This document shows, in pieces, positions 1 through 12,310 of a stretch of 64,000 nt of DNA. The position numbers were made by a program, and so were the translations under genes. The notes under the pieces were generated by a model. The model worked only from the letters and a program-made list of their open reading frames with translations. It did not search any database and was not told where the DNA came from. This DNA is from Hydractinia symbiolongicarpus (Eukaryota; Cnidaria; Hydrozoa; Anthoathecata; Hydractiniidae): positions 18,434,001-18,498,000 of the forward strand of contig NC_079880.1 of assembly GCF_029227915.1 (NCBI RefSeq). Reading direction: 5' to 3'. Positions within the stretch are counted from its first letter, which is position 1; every line of letters starts with the position of its first letter.

Positions 1-3000
1 GATTACCAATATATCTTCAACAAAACACAACATCAAAGTTTCAATTATCTTTCGCTAGGTAACAACACGACGAAAGGTTTTTAATGACAATCCAATTTTA
101 TTAAAACGCATTAAACACAAAAGATCTAAACACCATTAGCTACCATTATGAATTTCTAATCATTTGTCTTAAATAACCACATGCACCAACCACGTCTCCA
201 ATGATTCTTCAGACAAAAATACGTTCTTGAAAAGAAGAGGTTTGTGCACGAAGTTACGTGGTGCTGATGAGCTTTCTTTGTTAAATACATTTTGTGGTCA
301 TGCCAAAGTACATTCTAGCGTCAAGATGCGAAGATTTTCAATTATTAAGCTCTCCTACACACACTCCACCGCATAGAGGACCTGAAGCATCTGACAGAGA
401 TTTCACAAATTCGTGTAAATGTAACACGGATTTTGACACTTAATAAAAAACACTTAATAAAAAAAACAAATGTCCTGGGTAGCGCGTCTTTTGAGAGTTT
501 TTTTCTTAGTTCTCCTGGAGAGTGTCAACGGGCGCCAGAGCCATTCGAAGATTTTGATTAAGCACCCTTACTCTTTAAAATTTTTGACGTACCCTGTCAA
601 CAACAGTTTTATGATGTAGTCAATGAAAAAAAATCAAACAACAGGGAGATTTTTTACATTTTTTTTAAACCATAAATATTCATTTTTTCTATATATTTAA
701 CTTTTCAAAAGAAAATTAAACAGAGTGAAGATTTCGTACGTGTATCGAAAAGAGAAAAAAGAGTCCTACACCTAAAAGGTATTTTCATCAGTTTTTTATA
801 TTCAGGTGGTTGTAGCGAGACTCGTCGACTGAAGGTTAAATCTTTTTTCAAAAAACGAAGCAAGTTGTAAGCAACAGTGGTACAGAAACTTCAATAACCT
901 TGAGTCTTGGTCAAAATTTTCTATTGCTTATAACATAAAGTGTACAAATAAATGAAAACTCTCGTAACTAATAAACCAATTTGACAATTTAATTGAATTT
1001 ACCTATCTGAAGATTATCAGTGAGCGCATCTTAAATTACACGGCTAAAAAAAGCTGTTTGAAACACGGCTATAAACATTATTTAAAATTTTATTGTTTAA
1101 AACAGAAAATTTGTTCAATCCCACTCATTAACGAATTTCTCCAAACTTCGAAGAAAAACTTCCACTTTGAAATTCATGAACAATGGGGAAAATAACCTGG
1201 TGCAAACAAAATATTTATTTCGCATTATATTATGCTCTATCTTGCTTTAAACTCGCTTTCACCATCAAAATAACCCGTTATGAAGAATAAACATTTTTTT
1301 AAAAAAAACATCGACTTTGTAAACAGAACGCATAACGCGCTATTGTAAATTTTAATTTAAAGTGAATGTAAATTATGACTATTTATCTATCACCATGTAA
1401 ATATCGTTAATTCTGTCATTAAACGCAATTTAACGCGTTTTTCGACAACAATCTACGTCCTGAATCCGTAATGCGAAACGATACACAATAGAAACGATAC
1501 ACAATAGAAACAATTACGTCATGTAGTACGACAGGACGTGACATGGGATGACAAAATTGGCGATGATGAAAGTAAAACAGAGTAGACACTTTTTTAAAGG
1601 GTCGATCTTTCAATCTCAAATTCTCGAACTTGTTTTAAAATGACTTTACTCTTTTAAAAAAATAATCGAGGAAGTTGTTAAAAATACATTTAGAGGAAAA
1701 TTGAGAAGTTTTAAAGAGGCGTGGTCACACTGTTAGAAAACTAAATTGTAATATGCGTTATGATTTTTCACCCAGAACAGTCTTTTCAATTCCTATTATT
1801 AGTACTGTCGCCAACGAGGGTTAAAGATTCCATTTACACTATAGAAGTAAAAGTTCAAAACCGCTCAAACAGACGAGATATTAATTCTCTAAGACCTAAC
1901 ATATTAATCACAAGATATCAATCCTGTTTAACACCAAACAAAAAAGGATAGATTTCTAGTCTTTAGTACGCCTCGATCAGGAATTGTACACACAACGCAC
2001 TCCAGTAGGCTACCAGTATAAAGCAAAAGTTCTTCAAAACATACTACATAATAGAATGGTAAAGCTCGGGAAAGGTAAAATAAGAAACAAACCAACTCAA
2101 ATAAGACTACATAATGGCAATATGGCAATATACAATATGGCAAGATTTGAATGTTCCATTATCTTGTCAAGACATTTGAAAATGTTAACGCAGACGAAAA
2201 TTGGAGTCTGAACACAATTAATTCCGTTTTTCACCTCGAACTTGTTTATGGTTCGTGTTATGACGTTAAATCAGTGTTTCGTAAAATAATGAGTAAGTCC
2301 AGAGATTAACGTTAAGTTCCTTTATTAGCAACAAAGGAATTAATCAAAAGTTGATGTTATTGAAAATCTATAGATCACATGTTTTGTCTCGTAGGCATTT
2401 CTTATTTTAGAAAGAACGTTGAAACATCAAGAATCTGCTTCATTTTGTTTGTAAGAATGACTTGCAAAATGTCAGAACTTCCAAGCACGTTTAAAGTTCA
2501 GTGTTCTTATGAAGAAAAAGTAAAGAAGTACAAAGCTAGCACATTTACAGATAATAAGTTCTTTTAAAAAAATACATAAATAACAGCTTCATTGTGGTAA
2601 CGGAACAAGCGCCCGCTTTGCAAGTCAAACTCTTAAAATGTCCCGTTGTTTTTGCTTTATTAAATAGCACTGGTGACAAGGTGGGAATACTTATTAAATT
2701 ATCTGTCACTGTCGAAAAATAATAGACGTCATAAACATGTCAACGAGGACAAATAAGAACAAAACAATTAAACGTTTTACCATGCTTGAATTTATAATAA
2801 AAATCGTCTACTCAAACAAAAAAGAATTACAACGCTGATGTTTTCGTGTGTCGTATTGATTAGTTTGTTCAAAGAAGGTTAGGGGTCTCAAAAAACAAAT
2901 TTTAACTACAGAGTAGAGCCGAGAAAATAAGACAGTGAGAAACATGGCTACCACACATTAAGAAAAAGAAAAAGAAAAAGAAAAAACAACAAACCTACAT

Positions 3001-3309
3001 TATAAAATATAACTGTAGGTCTGAAGTCTCGCATGTTTATTGCGAAGCTGAGATATGTGGGGGATGAGTAATTGAAATTGATACTATTGTATCCAGACAA
3101 TTCATATTAAAATACAGGACGGTGTCGAGGACTATGAGGCTTCAGCTAAAAATTTAGATGTTAAAAAATTGAGGCCATGCTGGAGTCATGTTTTTTCTAC
3201 ACACGGTTAAACGATGAAATCAAACAATTTAGGACACCTTAGAACATAAAATTTATTAGCAAGATGAGAGAGACTAGAAAATAAGGAGATTATTTCAGAT
3301 ATAAGCCCA

Positions 3310-3391
3310 AACTCGTTCCCAGAGGGCTTCCTATTCTTTTTTTGACAATAAGAAAACATCAAAAGAAAAATTAGTCCCTGGGAACGAAGTT
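3310..3391. mobile_element. Short palindromic MITE, CTCGTTCCCAGGG family
   Basis: The left end reads ACTCGTTCCCAGAGGGCTT and the right end reads AGTCCCTGGGAACGAAGTT, giving an imperfect inverted repeat around an AT-rich centre of about 45 bp. The same terminal motif recurs at 10,040-10,123 and 58,779-58,841, with fragments near 11,125, 59,370, 59,515 and 59,685, so it is a dispersed non-coding family. From memory, such elements are common in cnidarian and sponge genomes; that is recollection, not a search. Confidence 0.6.
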
Positions 3392-6300
3392 AATAGACAA
3401 TGATAAACTCAAAAACAGGAATGAATCTTTCAGTAGAATTCCTCTCACTTTCTGTCGGATTTATACTTAATTCTATAACTTAGGCTGAGATGTTCATATG
3501 TCTCAGCCTCAGCCAACGTACTAGGTTCTTATGAAAATAGTGTTATAATACAAACCATCGTCTTTTTGTTTATGAGCTTGGTTCCACGAATTCTTTCTTG
3601 GTTAAGAATAAAAACTGAAAGCCTTGGGAAGTTTGTCCACTTAAAGTTAAAATGTTTTCTTTTAGAATTTTCTTAAAAAAAACAGTTCTTTGTACATGAT
3701 CAACCAACCTTTAGATGTAACGCCACATGCCTAGAATTCCTTACTCTAAAAGCTCTTCGAATTTGGTAGAAAGTCTATATTCTTACATTTTTTGTTCGTA
3801 AATAATATTTCCTATCTAGCTCTCTAAATATTAAAAAATATATCTCCGAAGAACTGAAATATATGTATAAAGGTAAATACACAAAAATGTAAAAATAAAA
3901 AAGATATAAAAAGCAAAATATAAATTAAGAAAAAAATCTTAGTATAATAAACACATTAACCTTACGTATGCGAATTGTTATTTTTTCATGTCAAGTTCCC
4001 CTTTTTTAAAACTCTTCGTGATAATAAAACCAACATATGTATAAAAATTCTAGCTTCCTTATTATTCCATCGATTTATATTCAATATATATTCAATTAAA
4101 AATTGCTTGCGTTATCCTCGTCTTGGGATTTCAAAACTTTAAAATTATGTTTTTAACAAACGATCATTCAATAACAATTTTTCTTTGCAAAACAAAAACG
4201 TCATTTTAAAGAGAATGTCGTTTTTTGTTGACTTTCATAACAGCACATTGAACTTTTTAATTGTCTTTTCAATACAAAACAAAGAAATGGTGAAGAGATA
4301 ATTACATGCGATACTTTACTTTAATTTAGCCTTATAATAGAATGCTATCTCAACCGGGGGTAAGATTTATTAAGTGTTTGGTAATGCGATATTTAAAAAT
4401 AAAGTGTAACCCCCGTACATATAAAAGTTATTAGCCAGATTATTTATTTCACGTGCATTTTGGGATAAAAGATTTAAAAAAATAATCGTGGTGTTCTTAT
4501 TTTTGCTGGTATATTTTACGCATCTTTTATTTATATAACAACGCTGACCGATATTTGCAAACTGCAGTTTCGCAAAATCTTGAAATATATTTCCTAATAC
4601 TTTTTTTCTTGTCATAGTGTCCAGCTCTTACTTTGTTCATATTTTTTGAGGCCATTCTCAGCCTCATTGCTATAATAAAATTCTTCTTTCCAAATATACG
4701 GGTCTGATTAGAAACACCTGGATATACATGCTTGCGTGTCATTTGCTGGATAATACATGCTTGCGTGTCATGTAGTCAAAAATCAGTTTCAAAACATTTT
4801 TATTATTATTATTCTTTCTCCTAGGTCTTAAGTTGGTACCCCTAGAAAAAAACCATATCGCAGACGATTGTTTTTTCTGAAGATACTTTGATGAGGATTA
4901 CGACAAAATTAAGTCAAAAATTTTATTGGTTGCCATGGTTACCCGTTGCTAGGAAAAGTATATGCAAAATATGACATTTTGCTGCTCGAGGCCTAACCAA
5001 ATAACTGAATAACATGCTTTATTTTAAGCGACTTTTTGGCTGCCTATGTCCTCAAGGGTCACGTGTATGGATTAAGTGAAGCGCATTTTCGCAAGGCTGA
5101 CTTGTCTTCCAGAGAACTGATGCGGTATATTTTAGACGAAAGAAAAGCTAAAACAGGGCGAAACAGGCAATATCTCGACAAAATAACTGAAAGACAAAAC
5201 TTCGATATAAAAATCGGTTTCATTTAAACACTAGGTGGTGCATCGACAGAAGAAATTTTAAAGCGTGTGTGTTTCGATCTGATAATTCTTGTTTCGCGTG
5301 AATTTTAATTTTAATTTATACTTGTTTAAAAATTATTTTATGGACATCTTTGACTTGTGGATCGACAAAAGGTGTACGGCAGCACTATTTCGACCTGAAA
5401 AGCACCAAATACCTAAGACCTTAAGTCTTAAGCTGTCAGAAAACAGGTAAAAGACAACCGCCTTAATAAGCTAAGTAACATTTCAAGAAAATATTTTTAC
5501 ACATGTTATTCACGCATGTCAATGTAAACGCAAAGTATATATTTTTATTCGTACTGTAACATAAAGACATTTATTTCAGAATGTAAATTTCAGAACGCTT
5601 CCACTGCATGTCAGATCATTGTGAATCCAATTCGCAGACGTTAGCTATAAATGCTAAAATGCACGAATCAGCTTAAATAATTTTTATAATATTTAACCTC
5701 CTAAAATGTGAAGCAAACAACTATAGCTAAACTAGCTACAAATCTATTCAAGTGAAACACCATAATTGCATTCGCCAGTAAAACAAAAGAGATTTACCAG
5801 TCAGCTCGTGCGCGATCAAACACAGCATTTTTGCAACAACTTGCGTTTACTTGCTTCCGTGGTTAGTTTGCGCTGGAGACGCCATTTTGCTGGAAAGTAA
5901 AATGCAACTCCATTATCTTGCATACCACAAAATTCGATTTGACGTTCCATTCAATTATAAACATTCGAATTAATGTAATTTCAACAACATATTCCATGCA
6001 TCATACGTTTTCTTCATAAGTGACATATCAAACTGTGTCACAATCCATAAGTCGTTAAACTACGACCATTTTTTGTCTTCATACTATCTTCTTTGAAGTT
6101 GACAACATTTCTTCTAAGGGAACTAAAGGGGGGTTAAGCGTGAGCGAGGGCGAGGGACCCTTAAGAATCTAGAACTAGTGTCTAACTGAAAATATATTTT
6201 GACATTAAAAGAACGTATTCAGGCCATCCACATACACGGTTTTGCTCGTGTGAAACTTCAAAGTTCAGTTTGTCCAAACACGAAAACTAGACAATTTGTT

Positions 6301-6392
6301 AATCTAAAGACTTCCAACAAAATGCAATAAAATGTTGTGTCATGGCGATAACAACACCAGCAAATAACCTTCTCATATAAATTCTTTTTAAA

Positions 6393-6430
6393 ATAAAAAA
6401 ATTGTGTTTAAAACACAATTTTTTTTTATT
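6393..6430. repeat. AT-rich perfect-type hairpin
   Basis: AATAAAAAAATTGTGTTT is followed at once by its inverted complement AAACACAATTTTTTTTTATT, a palindrome of about 38 bp with almost no loop. It has no neighbouring gene. It could be a cruciform-forming relic of a transposon end. Confidence 0.6.
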
Positions 6431-7187
6431 CTCCCCCGTGACGTTCTTCGTCCTTAATTTAACATTAATGATCTTTCTAAAGCCATCTATTAACCAATCT
6501 ACGTAATGAATGGCGCGTTAAATGTTTTTTAATGAAAAAAAAACCACGCAATTAAACATGCAATATGTCACTACAGGTTATCATCCACCATTTTACATGA
6601 TGGTATATTTCCTACGGACAGCGCAGTCATAAACAATTTTAATTCAAGTGTGACAGTAAATGTTGATTTCCTTAGGACTCCCAGCCACTATTTACTAGTT
6701 TACTATTATTCAGTTTTTATTAGCTATAAAACTCTACCTGTGAACTCCCTCTCAAATTTTTCATCGTTGGAAACATTATATTTCGATCAAATTTGTTTCA
6801 GTGTAAATATGCTGAAGAAACAAGGCCAATAGTTTTACGATATTTGTTATCTTTTTTGTCCGATTTAGTTTATTGACTACATGTGTGCAATCACATTTTC
6901 TTATTTTTTCGCGCCACAAAATGTGGATTAAATTTCGCGTAGATTAATTTTCGGCATTTTTTTTAACTTTTCACGGAAATCGATTTTCACGGACACAAGG
7001 AGCAAAAAATTGTTTAAAATTTAGGCAACACACAAAGGGAGTAGAACTTTCTTCTAAACACGCAGATTAAATTATTTTAATAAGAAATTATCGAAGGCGT
7101 AGACATCTTCGATATCTAACCCGTATTGATTCCAAAACCTTAATAAGAAATCAACGACGAGGTTGTTTTCAATGTTTCTCTTCCTAA

Positions 7188-7872
7188 AGGCCAGGGAAAA
7201 TCGAGGCAACTTTTTGAGCAACATTACCCGTCAAAATTTGTTAATGAACATTTGACTCGATTTGCTATAGGTATCAACATGTTGACGAAGAAAAAAAACC
7301 TCTAAAAATGTTGATCAACATTTATTAACTTTTTTATAAATGTTGATCAACATTGTTGATGAGTTTTGTATGTTGCTACGATTTGCTATAGCTATCAACA
7401 TTTCTGGCAACATTTTTCAGTATTTTCGAATTATTTAATTGCAAATTCGAATGCTCTAGCACGAATTCAAATGTTTTTGTTGAGTGTATACACGACTTGT
7501 ATGAAAATAAGATCAAAACATAGAGATTATTCACTTTGAAAATGGCGGAAGTCACTGCTTCAGCTGATCCTGCAACTGCCACTGCTGGTAAACAAAAATT
7601 TAAAAGGAACGATGAATTATTGGAGAAACTGCTTGACCTGTACGAAGAAAAACCCTGTACGCTTTTTTTTTCATCGTCATCTATTGCCAATGCCAGCAAT
7701 AAACATGCTGCAGCTTCCTTCTCCGCCATTTTGAAAAAAGAGAATGAATGGTCACGTTTCAGTAGAATGTAGTTGCTCAAAATGTTGATGAGAATGTTTA
7801 CGAGGGTATAGCAAATCGTATCAACATGTTGCTCAAATTGTTGACGAGAATGTTGATCGATTTGCCCCGGCT
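7188..7872. mobile_element. Harbinger-like non-autonomous DNA transposon, 685 bp
   Basis: The ends are AGGCCAGGG at the left and CCCCGGCT at the right, flanked on both sides by TAA (7185-7187 and 7873-7875), the 3-bp TWA duplication typical of PIF/Harbinger elements. The subterminal regions are inverted copies rich in the motif ATCAACATGTTG and in the phrase GATTTGCTATA. An internal plus-strand open frame at 7536-7772 begins with an Ala/Thr-rich stretch followed by KRNDELLEKLLDLYEEKPC, which resembles the start of a MADF/Myb-like domain of the kind Harbinger elements encode beside the transposase. The frame then degenerates into a low-complexity serine run. No transposase is present. Confidence 0.7.
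7536..7772 (+). pseudogene. MADF/Myb-like fragment inside the Harbinger-like element
   Basis: This is an open frame of 78 codons. Residues of about 22-41 (KFKRNDELLEKLLDLYEEKP) look like helix 1 of a MADF-type DNA-binding domain, where a Leu-Tyr-Glu-x-Lys-Pro-Cys-Leu-Trp pattern is usual. The expected tryptophan and the next two helices are missing. The frame lies wholly inside the TAA-flanked element, so it is probably the remnant of the accessory DNA-binding protein of a formerly autonomous copy. The start ATG at 7536 or 7542 cannot be decided. Confidence 0.4.
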
Positions 7873-7875
7873 TAA

Positions 7876-10039
7876 TATCCGTATCAGTATGAGTGGTATG
7901 TATGCGCAGAAAAAAAGCCGTGCCAACGAAAGCGGGAAATATTTTTGAATGCACGAAATAACAAATGCGATATATTTTGATTGACTTTGTGGTAATTGTT
8001 CGCGTGCAGTAAACCAATCACAATGCCCAATTTTTATGAATAACCAATCAACAAGCGAGACGACCACCATATTGAAAGTGGTGGTCTTGAGATTTAGAGT
8101 TCTCTTTTTCACTTTTTTGTATAGGATCGTTTGATGTTTATGCGTGTATGAGTTACGGCTCGTTTTCAGTTGACTGCATTTTTTCCCATAGCGTAAAAAG
8201 CTCGAGAGCTTGCTAACTCTATCATAAAAAAGGCAAAAAAGCCCTGGAGACGAAGGTGCGGTACGGTTTAGCTACCTTCACTAAAACGCTCAACGTCGTT
8301 CAACGTTCGAAAGGCTTTTAATCGCTCCACTGGATGATACCATTTGCTCAAGACTTTTAGGAAGGAAAGGGCTTTTCCAATGACACATACCAATCCGGAA
8401 AATTGTTGTGATTTTGCGATACTTGTATACTTTGATTTTTGGTCGCCAAAAAATGTGATGCACAATCAAGGATGTTTAATTAGAACTCTTTATTATCTAT
8501 TGTGTATTGTTCTCCCGCATATAATATAATATTATACGCTCCAAGTCCAACAGTTTATAAAGTTATATAAATGACAAAAAGTAAACCTTCAATTTTTTGA
8601 TATTTCCGTACAGAAGAAAAAAACATGCTTTCTACAAATAACCTCGATTGATGCGAATAGCACGCAAAGTGAAATGAATGGAATCTTGAAATTTTACTGA
8701 TCTTATACGCGCGTTCGACTAGTTGGCTATTGAAAGCAGGATCATGCTTATCTGTTTGACAACTTTTCCATTTTGTTATCTAACCATCGCATTCCATAGT
8801 CACTGTGCAAGTGACAATGCAAGAAATAATAGCAGTGCTCAAATCTATGGCTAAATGCCCATTCGTTAAGTTTTTGTGTTTTGTGCAATATGATTAGAAA
8901 GGTGTACCCTCCTTGCTGGACTATTAAGTAGACCATGGTGTTAGCACTTTTTGTCTCAGACTTTTGTCAGGAGTGTCGCGATTTTTCTCTACCAGGAAAT
9001 CAAAAAAGAAAGAAAGTAACGCTGTGTCTTAAACAAGTTTTCTGCTGACAGACCAGCATTCTGCTGGTCGTGTACTATAATTGATTACTTTATATTTCAT
9101 TGCTCAAGTGGTCAATATTTTGAGAAACCCTTTTCTTCCTAAATATCTGGAGCAAATGGTTTAATTCACCCAAATAAATATAATTAACATCAGCCGAGCG
9201 TTTTTTACAATGTTAAGATGTCCACGCTGGTTAATACATTTTATTGAAGCCAACTAGTTTGGATCTAGTGAATAATGTTTTTTGTAGGAAGAGAAATTTC
9301 GAGAAAGTCTTGGGTGTTACTATCATGCAGTTAACTTCTTCTTTAGCCGTGGGTTTTTTTAAACAAATACATTCAAAGCACAAATGTAAAATGTTCTCGT
9401 TTTAAACTTTTTGGTTAAGAACCTTTCGTTCTTCCAACCGAGTTACCCCTTTAGATTAGATGTTTTTACAGCACGTGTGAAAACCAGGTTTTTACTGCAT
9501 ACGTTGCAAATTGTTGTCACGTGTCATGTCTGATGTCATTAGATGAGCTTGGTTAACCCAAATTACTTTTCCCCAAACCTAATACAATCATAGTACGAAC
9601 TTGTTGTGATTTTTAATGTAAGCTACGTGATATTTGAGCAATTCTTATCAAATACCTTGTTTCCGGGGAATTTTATTTGTAGGTGTAACAAAAAAAATAT
9701 TCATGCTCAATATCAAATTTATTTGGGTTGGAGCTGTATTGAAATGAAATGGATGTCGGAAGATTTCTGGTGTAATTATTATAATATCCTTGCTCTCCCT
9801 CTCCGGGGTTATTCCAGTGATCCTATTCTTTAGTGTGAAAACTTACGCCTTTTGCAATAAAGGCGTTCATGGTCGCAACTTTAGCGCATCTAGCATCTGG
9901 CTATAATTTTTTTCTCGCCGCAACACATGTGTTTTGGAAGTTTTGGAAGTTAAGACGATTCAAATTCCAAGCGTTTACAGAGCTGCGGCCATAAATGCCT
10001 TAATGAAAAGCAGCCTTTATGTTCCATTTGGTTTATCCA
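7876..10039. other. Gene-free stretch
   Basis: No coding region with recognisable content. A partial end of the CTCGTTCCCAGGG-type family (CCTGGAGACGAAGGT) is visible near 8242-8256. The rest is AT-rich unique-looking sequence. Confidence 0.55.
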
Positions 10040-10123
10040 CAACCTCGTTCCCAGGGCTTTTTGTCTCTCATCGGCGCTGCGCTTATTGATAAAAAGAGAC
10101 AACATGTCCTGGGATCGAGGTTG
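10040..10123. mobile_element. Short palindromic MITE, 84 bp
   Basis: It starts CAACCTCGTTCCCAGGGCT and ends with the inverted form TGTCCTGGGATCGAGGTTG, around a centre that includes GCTGCGCTTATTG and AAAAGAGACAACA. A degenerate relative that shares both internal words lies at about 11,125-11,213. It lies beyond the 3-prime end of the secreted-protein gene. Confidence 0.7.
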
Positions 10124-10384
10124 GGTTTATCCAGTGTAATAGGTTTATCCGGTGTCATCATGGTAAACCCGATTTCGTTGTGATTGAAAAGAGAAATAAG
10201 TTACCGTACCATCCTTTGGCGCAGATGCATCATAAAACATTATAGTGCGTATAAGATATTTAAACATAGAAATTTTATCTTAACACACAGTAAAAGGAAT
10301 GACCACGGATACAGGGAACAAACTATATTTTCTTTTCAAAAACGTATATCGATTTCGCTTAAAACAAACTTGTTAATTTCTGTT

Positions 10385-11638
10385 TCATTTTCCAACTGCT
10401 CTGCAAGTCGAAAACAAAGAACATTTTGTTCCCGCCTTGCAATAGAAAGGCAAAGCAAAAACAGAGTCGATATTATCGATAGATTTCTTGAATGTACTTG
10501 CATCAAAATCTTGAATATCGTTTGGAACTTGGTTAATTTGCAGCATCACTCGATCTTTAACTCGTTCAGTGTAGTAGTTTGCTTGCAAGCCTGGTTGATT
10601 CCATTTGTAGGTGCCATTTTTCTCTTCTATAAATTGCGCGCCACTCAACCAAGTTGGCTTTAATACTCCACAACCATGCGCAGCATCGCAACATCTGAAA
10701 GAAATTGATAATCATAAAAAAGCCGAACTTCTCTATACGTAGGTGTGGTGGCTAGTACATCTACATTATAATTGATTTCCACAACGACGACACACTTTCA
10801 TATAATAACATGTAGAAATCAATAATCAGCATCTCAATCACATCGGACGTTATGTGTCATTTATATGTGGGTGCCTACATTTTTTACTCTAACCTTTATG
10901 GCTATATGTGAGACGTTATGTGAGTTAATAGCGCGTCTTCGTGACTTGATGTGGTGCCGGTTTTCAAATGAAGAGTTCAAATTTGCAGTAGAAATTTACA
11001 GTAAACAAACTTTAGCAGAAGCTCGAATATACGACAGTTTTCATTAAAAAAATTTAAAACCTGCAAAAATAGCAAAGTATCACAAGTAGAATGACTTTTT
11101 GTGGATGTTTGCTTTTAAAATGTTTACCCTCAACCCTAGGACTGCTGCGCTTATTGCCAGGTTCTAACACCGTCAGAAATATAAAGAGACAACAGGTTCT
11201 CCGATCGAGGTCGATTTATCAAAGTTTTTTGAATTTAATGTATGTTTGTCTAATTTTTGGACTAAAAAGTATAAAATAGAAATATACATACTGGCAGCAA
11301 TCTTGTTTTTCCGGATAAATAACCCACCGCATACCATTTACGACAAGCTGCGTGCACGGTGTATTCTGAAACGCTCTTACACCATTAAAACCACAATATC
11401 GATCGTACCTACCATTTACACGATCGATACGATATCTTTTGTTTGTGAAATCGTAATAATATGTTCCGCGCGTGTAATGGGTGCCAATAACTGGATAGTA
11501 GAATTTCTCAGTAAAGTTCTGCTGAAATGTGTTAGGCCATAACGGGTCTGTTGGCTTAGCATTTATTTCGATACCTTCTGCATATCCACTAATGCCTGCC
11601 ATTAAAACAACGATTGCTACAAGCGCCATACCTTTCAT
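10385..11638 (-). CDS. Secreted cysteine-rich protein, two exons, 218 residues
   Basis: Exon 1 is 11,292-11,638 and exon 2 is 10,385-10,694. The donor is CA|GTATGT and the acceptor TTTCAG|AT, and the frame joins cleanly in phase 2. The product starts with a hydrophobic signal peptide (about residues 1-20, MKGMALVAIVVLMAGISGYA). A mature region rich in Tyr, Trp and Cys follows, with the phrases WPNTFQQNFTEKF, YYYDFTNKRYRIDRVNGRYD and, across the splice, a CC..HGCGV motif. The C-terminal part is well behaved and ends RAVGK. I recall similar secreted proteins from cnidarians and unicellular eukaryotes built on WPN.F..NFTE and RVDR.NGRYDRYCG motifs, but I know no established function and give no name. 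Two cysteine pairs near the splice suggest disulfides and an extracellular role. The start is the first ATG after the TATA box at 11,686-11,694. Confidence 0.85.
11125..11213. repeat. Degenerate relative of the 84-bp palindromic MITE
   Basis: It shares CTGCGCTTATTG and AAAGAGACAACAGGTTCTCCGA-type sequence, and the end GATCGAGGT, with the element at 10,040-10,123. It lies in the intron of the secreted-protein gene and has no intact end. Confidence 0.45.
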
Positions 11639-11685
11639 CCTTTACAACTTCGATCGCGATGGAATGTTGCAGTCACAAAATCTTA

Positions 11686-11694
11686 CTTTATATA
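11686..11694 (-). promoter_or_regulatory. TATA box of the secreted-protein gene
   Basis: The minus strand reads TATATAAAG 48 bp upstream of the ATG at 11,638. This places transcription start near 11,655-11,665 and leaves a short 5-prime leader. The ATG is the first one downstream. Confidence 0.6.
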
Positions 11695-11970
11695 GGAAAG
11701 GACAGCAAACAATAGAAAATACACAACGCTCCAACGTAGATTTCAAATAAATGTTTTCGGCTTCGTTATTTCTGAATAAGCACAAGGGTGGAGAGAAAAT
11801 GATGCAACGCAAAAACTGATCCTCCAGCACGCAAATATTTAAGACAATACAAAAGATGGCTACACTTAAAACCCGGTTTCCACAAGCTCTAATATAATGT
11901 AAGTATCACAAGAAGTAATAAGCAGTCTCACCGCCTTAGTGCAGATGTTAGAACAAATTGTCCTTCGGCT

Positions 11971-12037
11971 ATTTTCGATTAAATTTGATAGCATAATACT
12001 TCATATTCATATTATGCTATCAAATTTAATCGAAAAT
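11971..12037. repeat. Perfect 28-bp inverted repeat with 11-nt loop
   Basis: The left arm is 11,971-11,998 and the right arm 12,010-12,037. They are exact complements over 28 bp, starting ATTTTCGATTAAATTTGATA. The loop is CTTCATATTCA. There is no open frame. It lies about 330 bp upstream of the start codon of the secreted-protein gene. It may be a young palindromic element, a cruciform, or a hairpin-RNA precursor. Confidence 0.8.
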
Positions 12038-12310
12038 AATTCTCGTGTGTTGAAGACAATTTTCTTTTAAGCAGATTAAGTGTAAGATTATACGCTATCT
12101 TCACAATACACACCATTTTATCAATATCATTCAAATCAAACAAAAATAAACAAAAAAAAATAAAAAAAATAAGGGATAACCTTAAGAGGTCAGTAATGAA
12201 TCAATGCTTCGTTCGGTAGAGAAAAATAAAGTCGGGAAAAAAATTTTATAAAAAATTTAGCCACTTTTCTCATACTATATTTTCGAAGTAGACGCTCTTT
12301 AAAACTTTTA

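Larger units (their letters stand above)
1..7187. other. AT-rich DNA without a convincing gene
   Basis: Only short scattered open frames with no recognisable domain, no supporting splice pattern and no conserved-looking composition occur here. What can be seen are small repeats: an (AGAAAA)n tract at about 2960-2986, a palindromic short element at 3310-3391, a direct duplication of TACATGCTTGCGTGTCAT at 4725-4770, and a long AT-rich palindrome at 6393-6430. I see no tRNA or rRNA gene. Confidence 0.6.
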
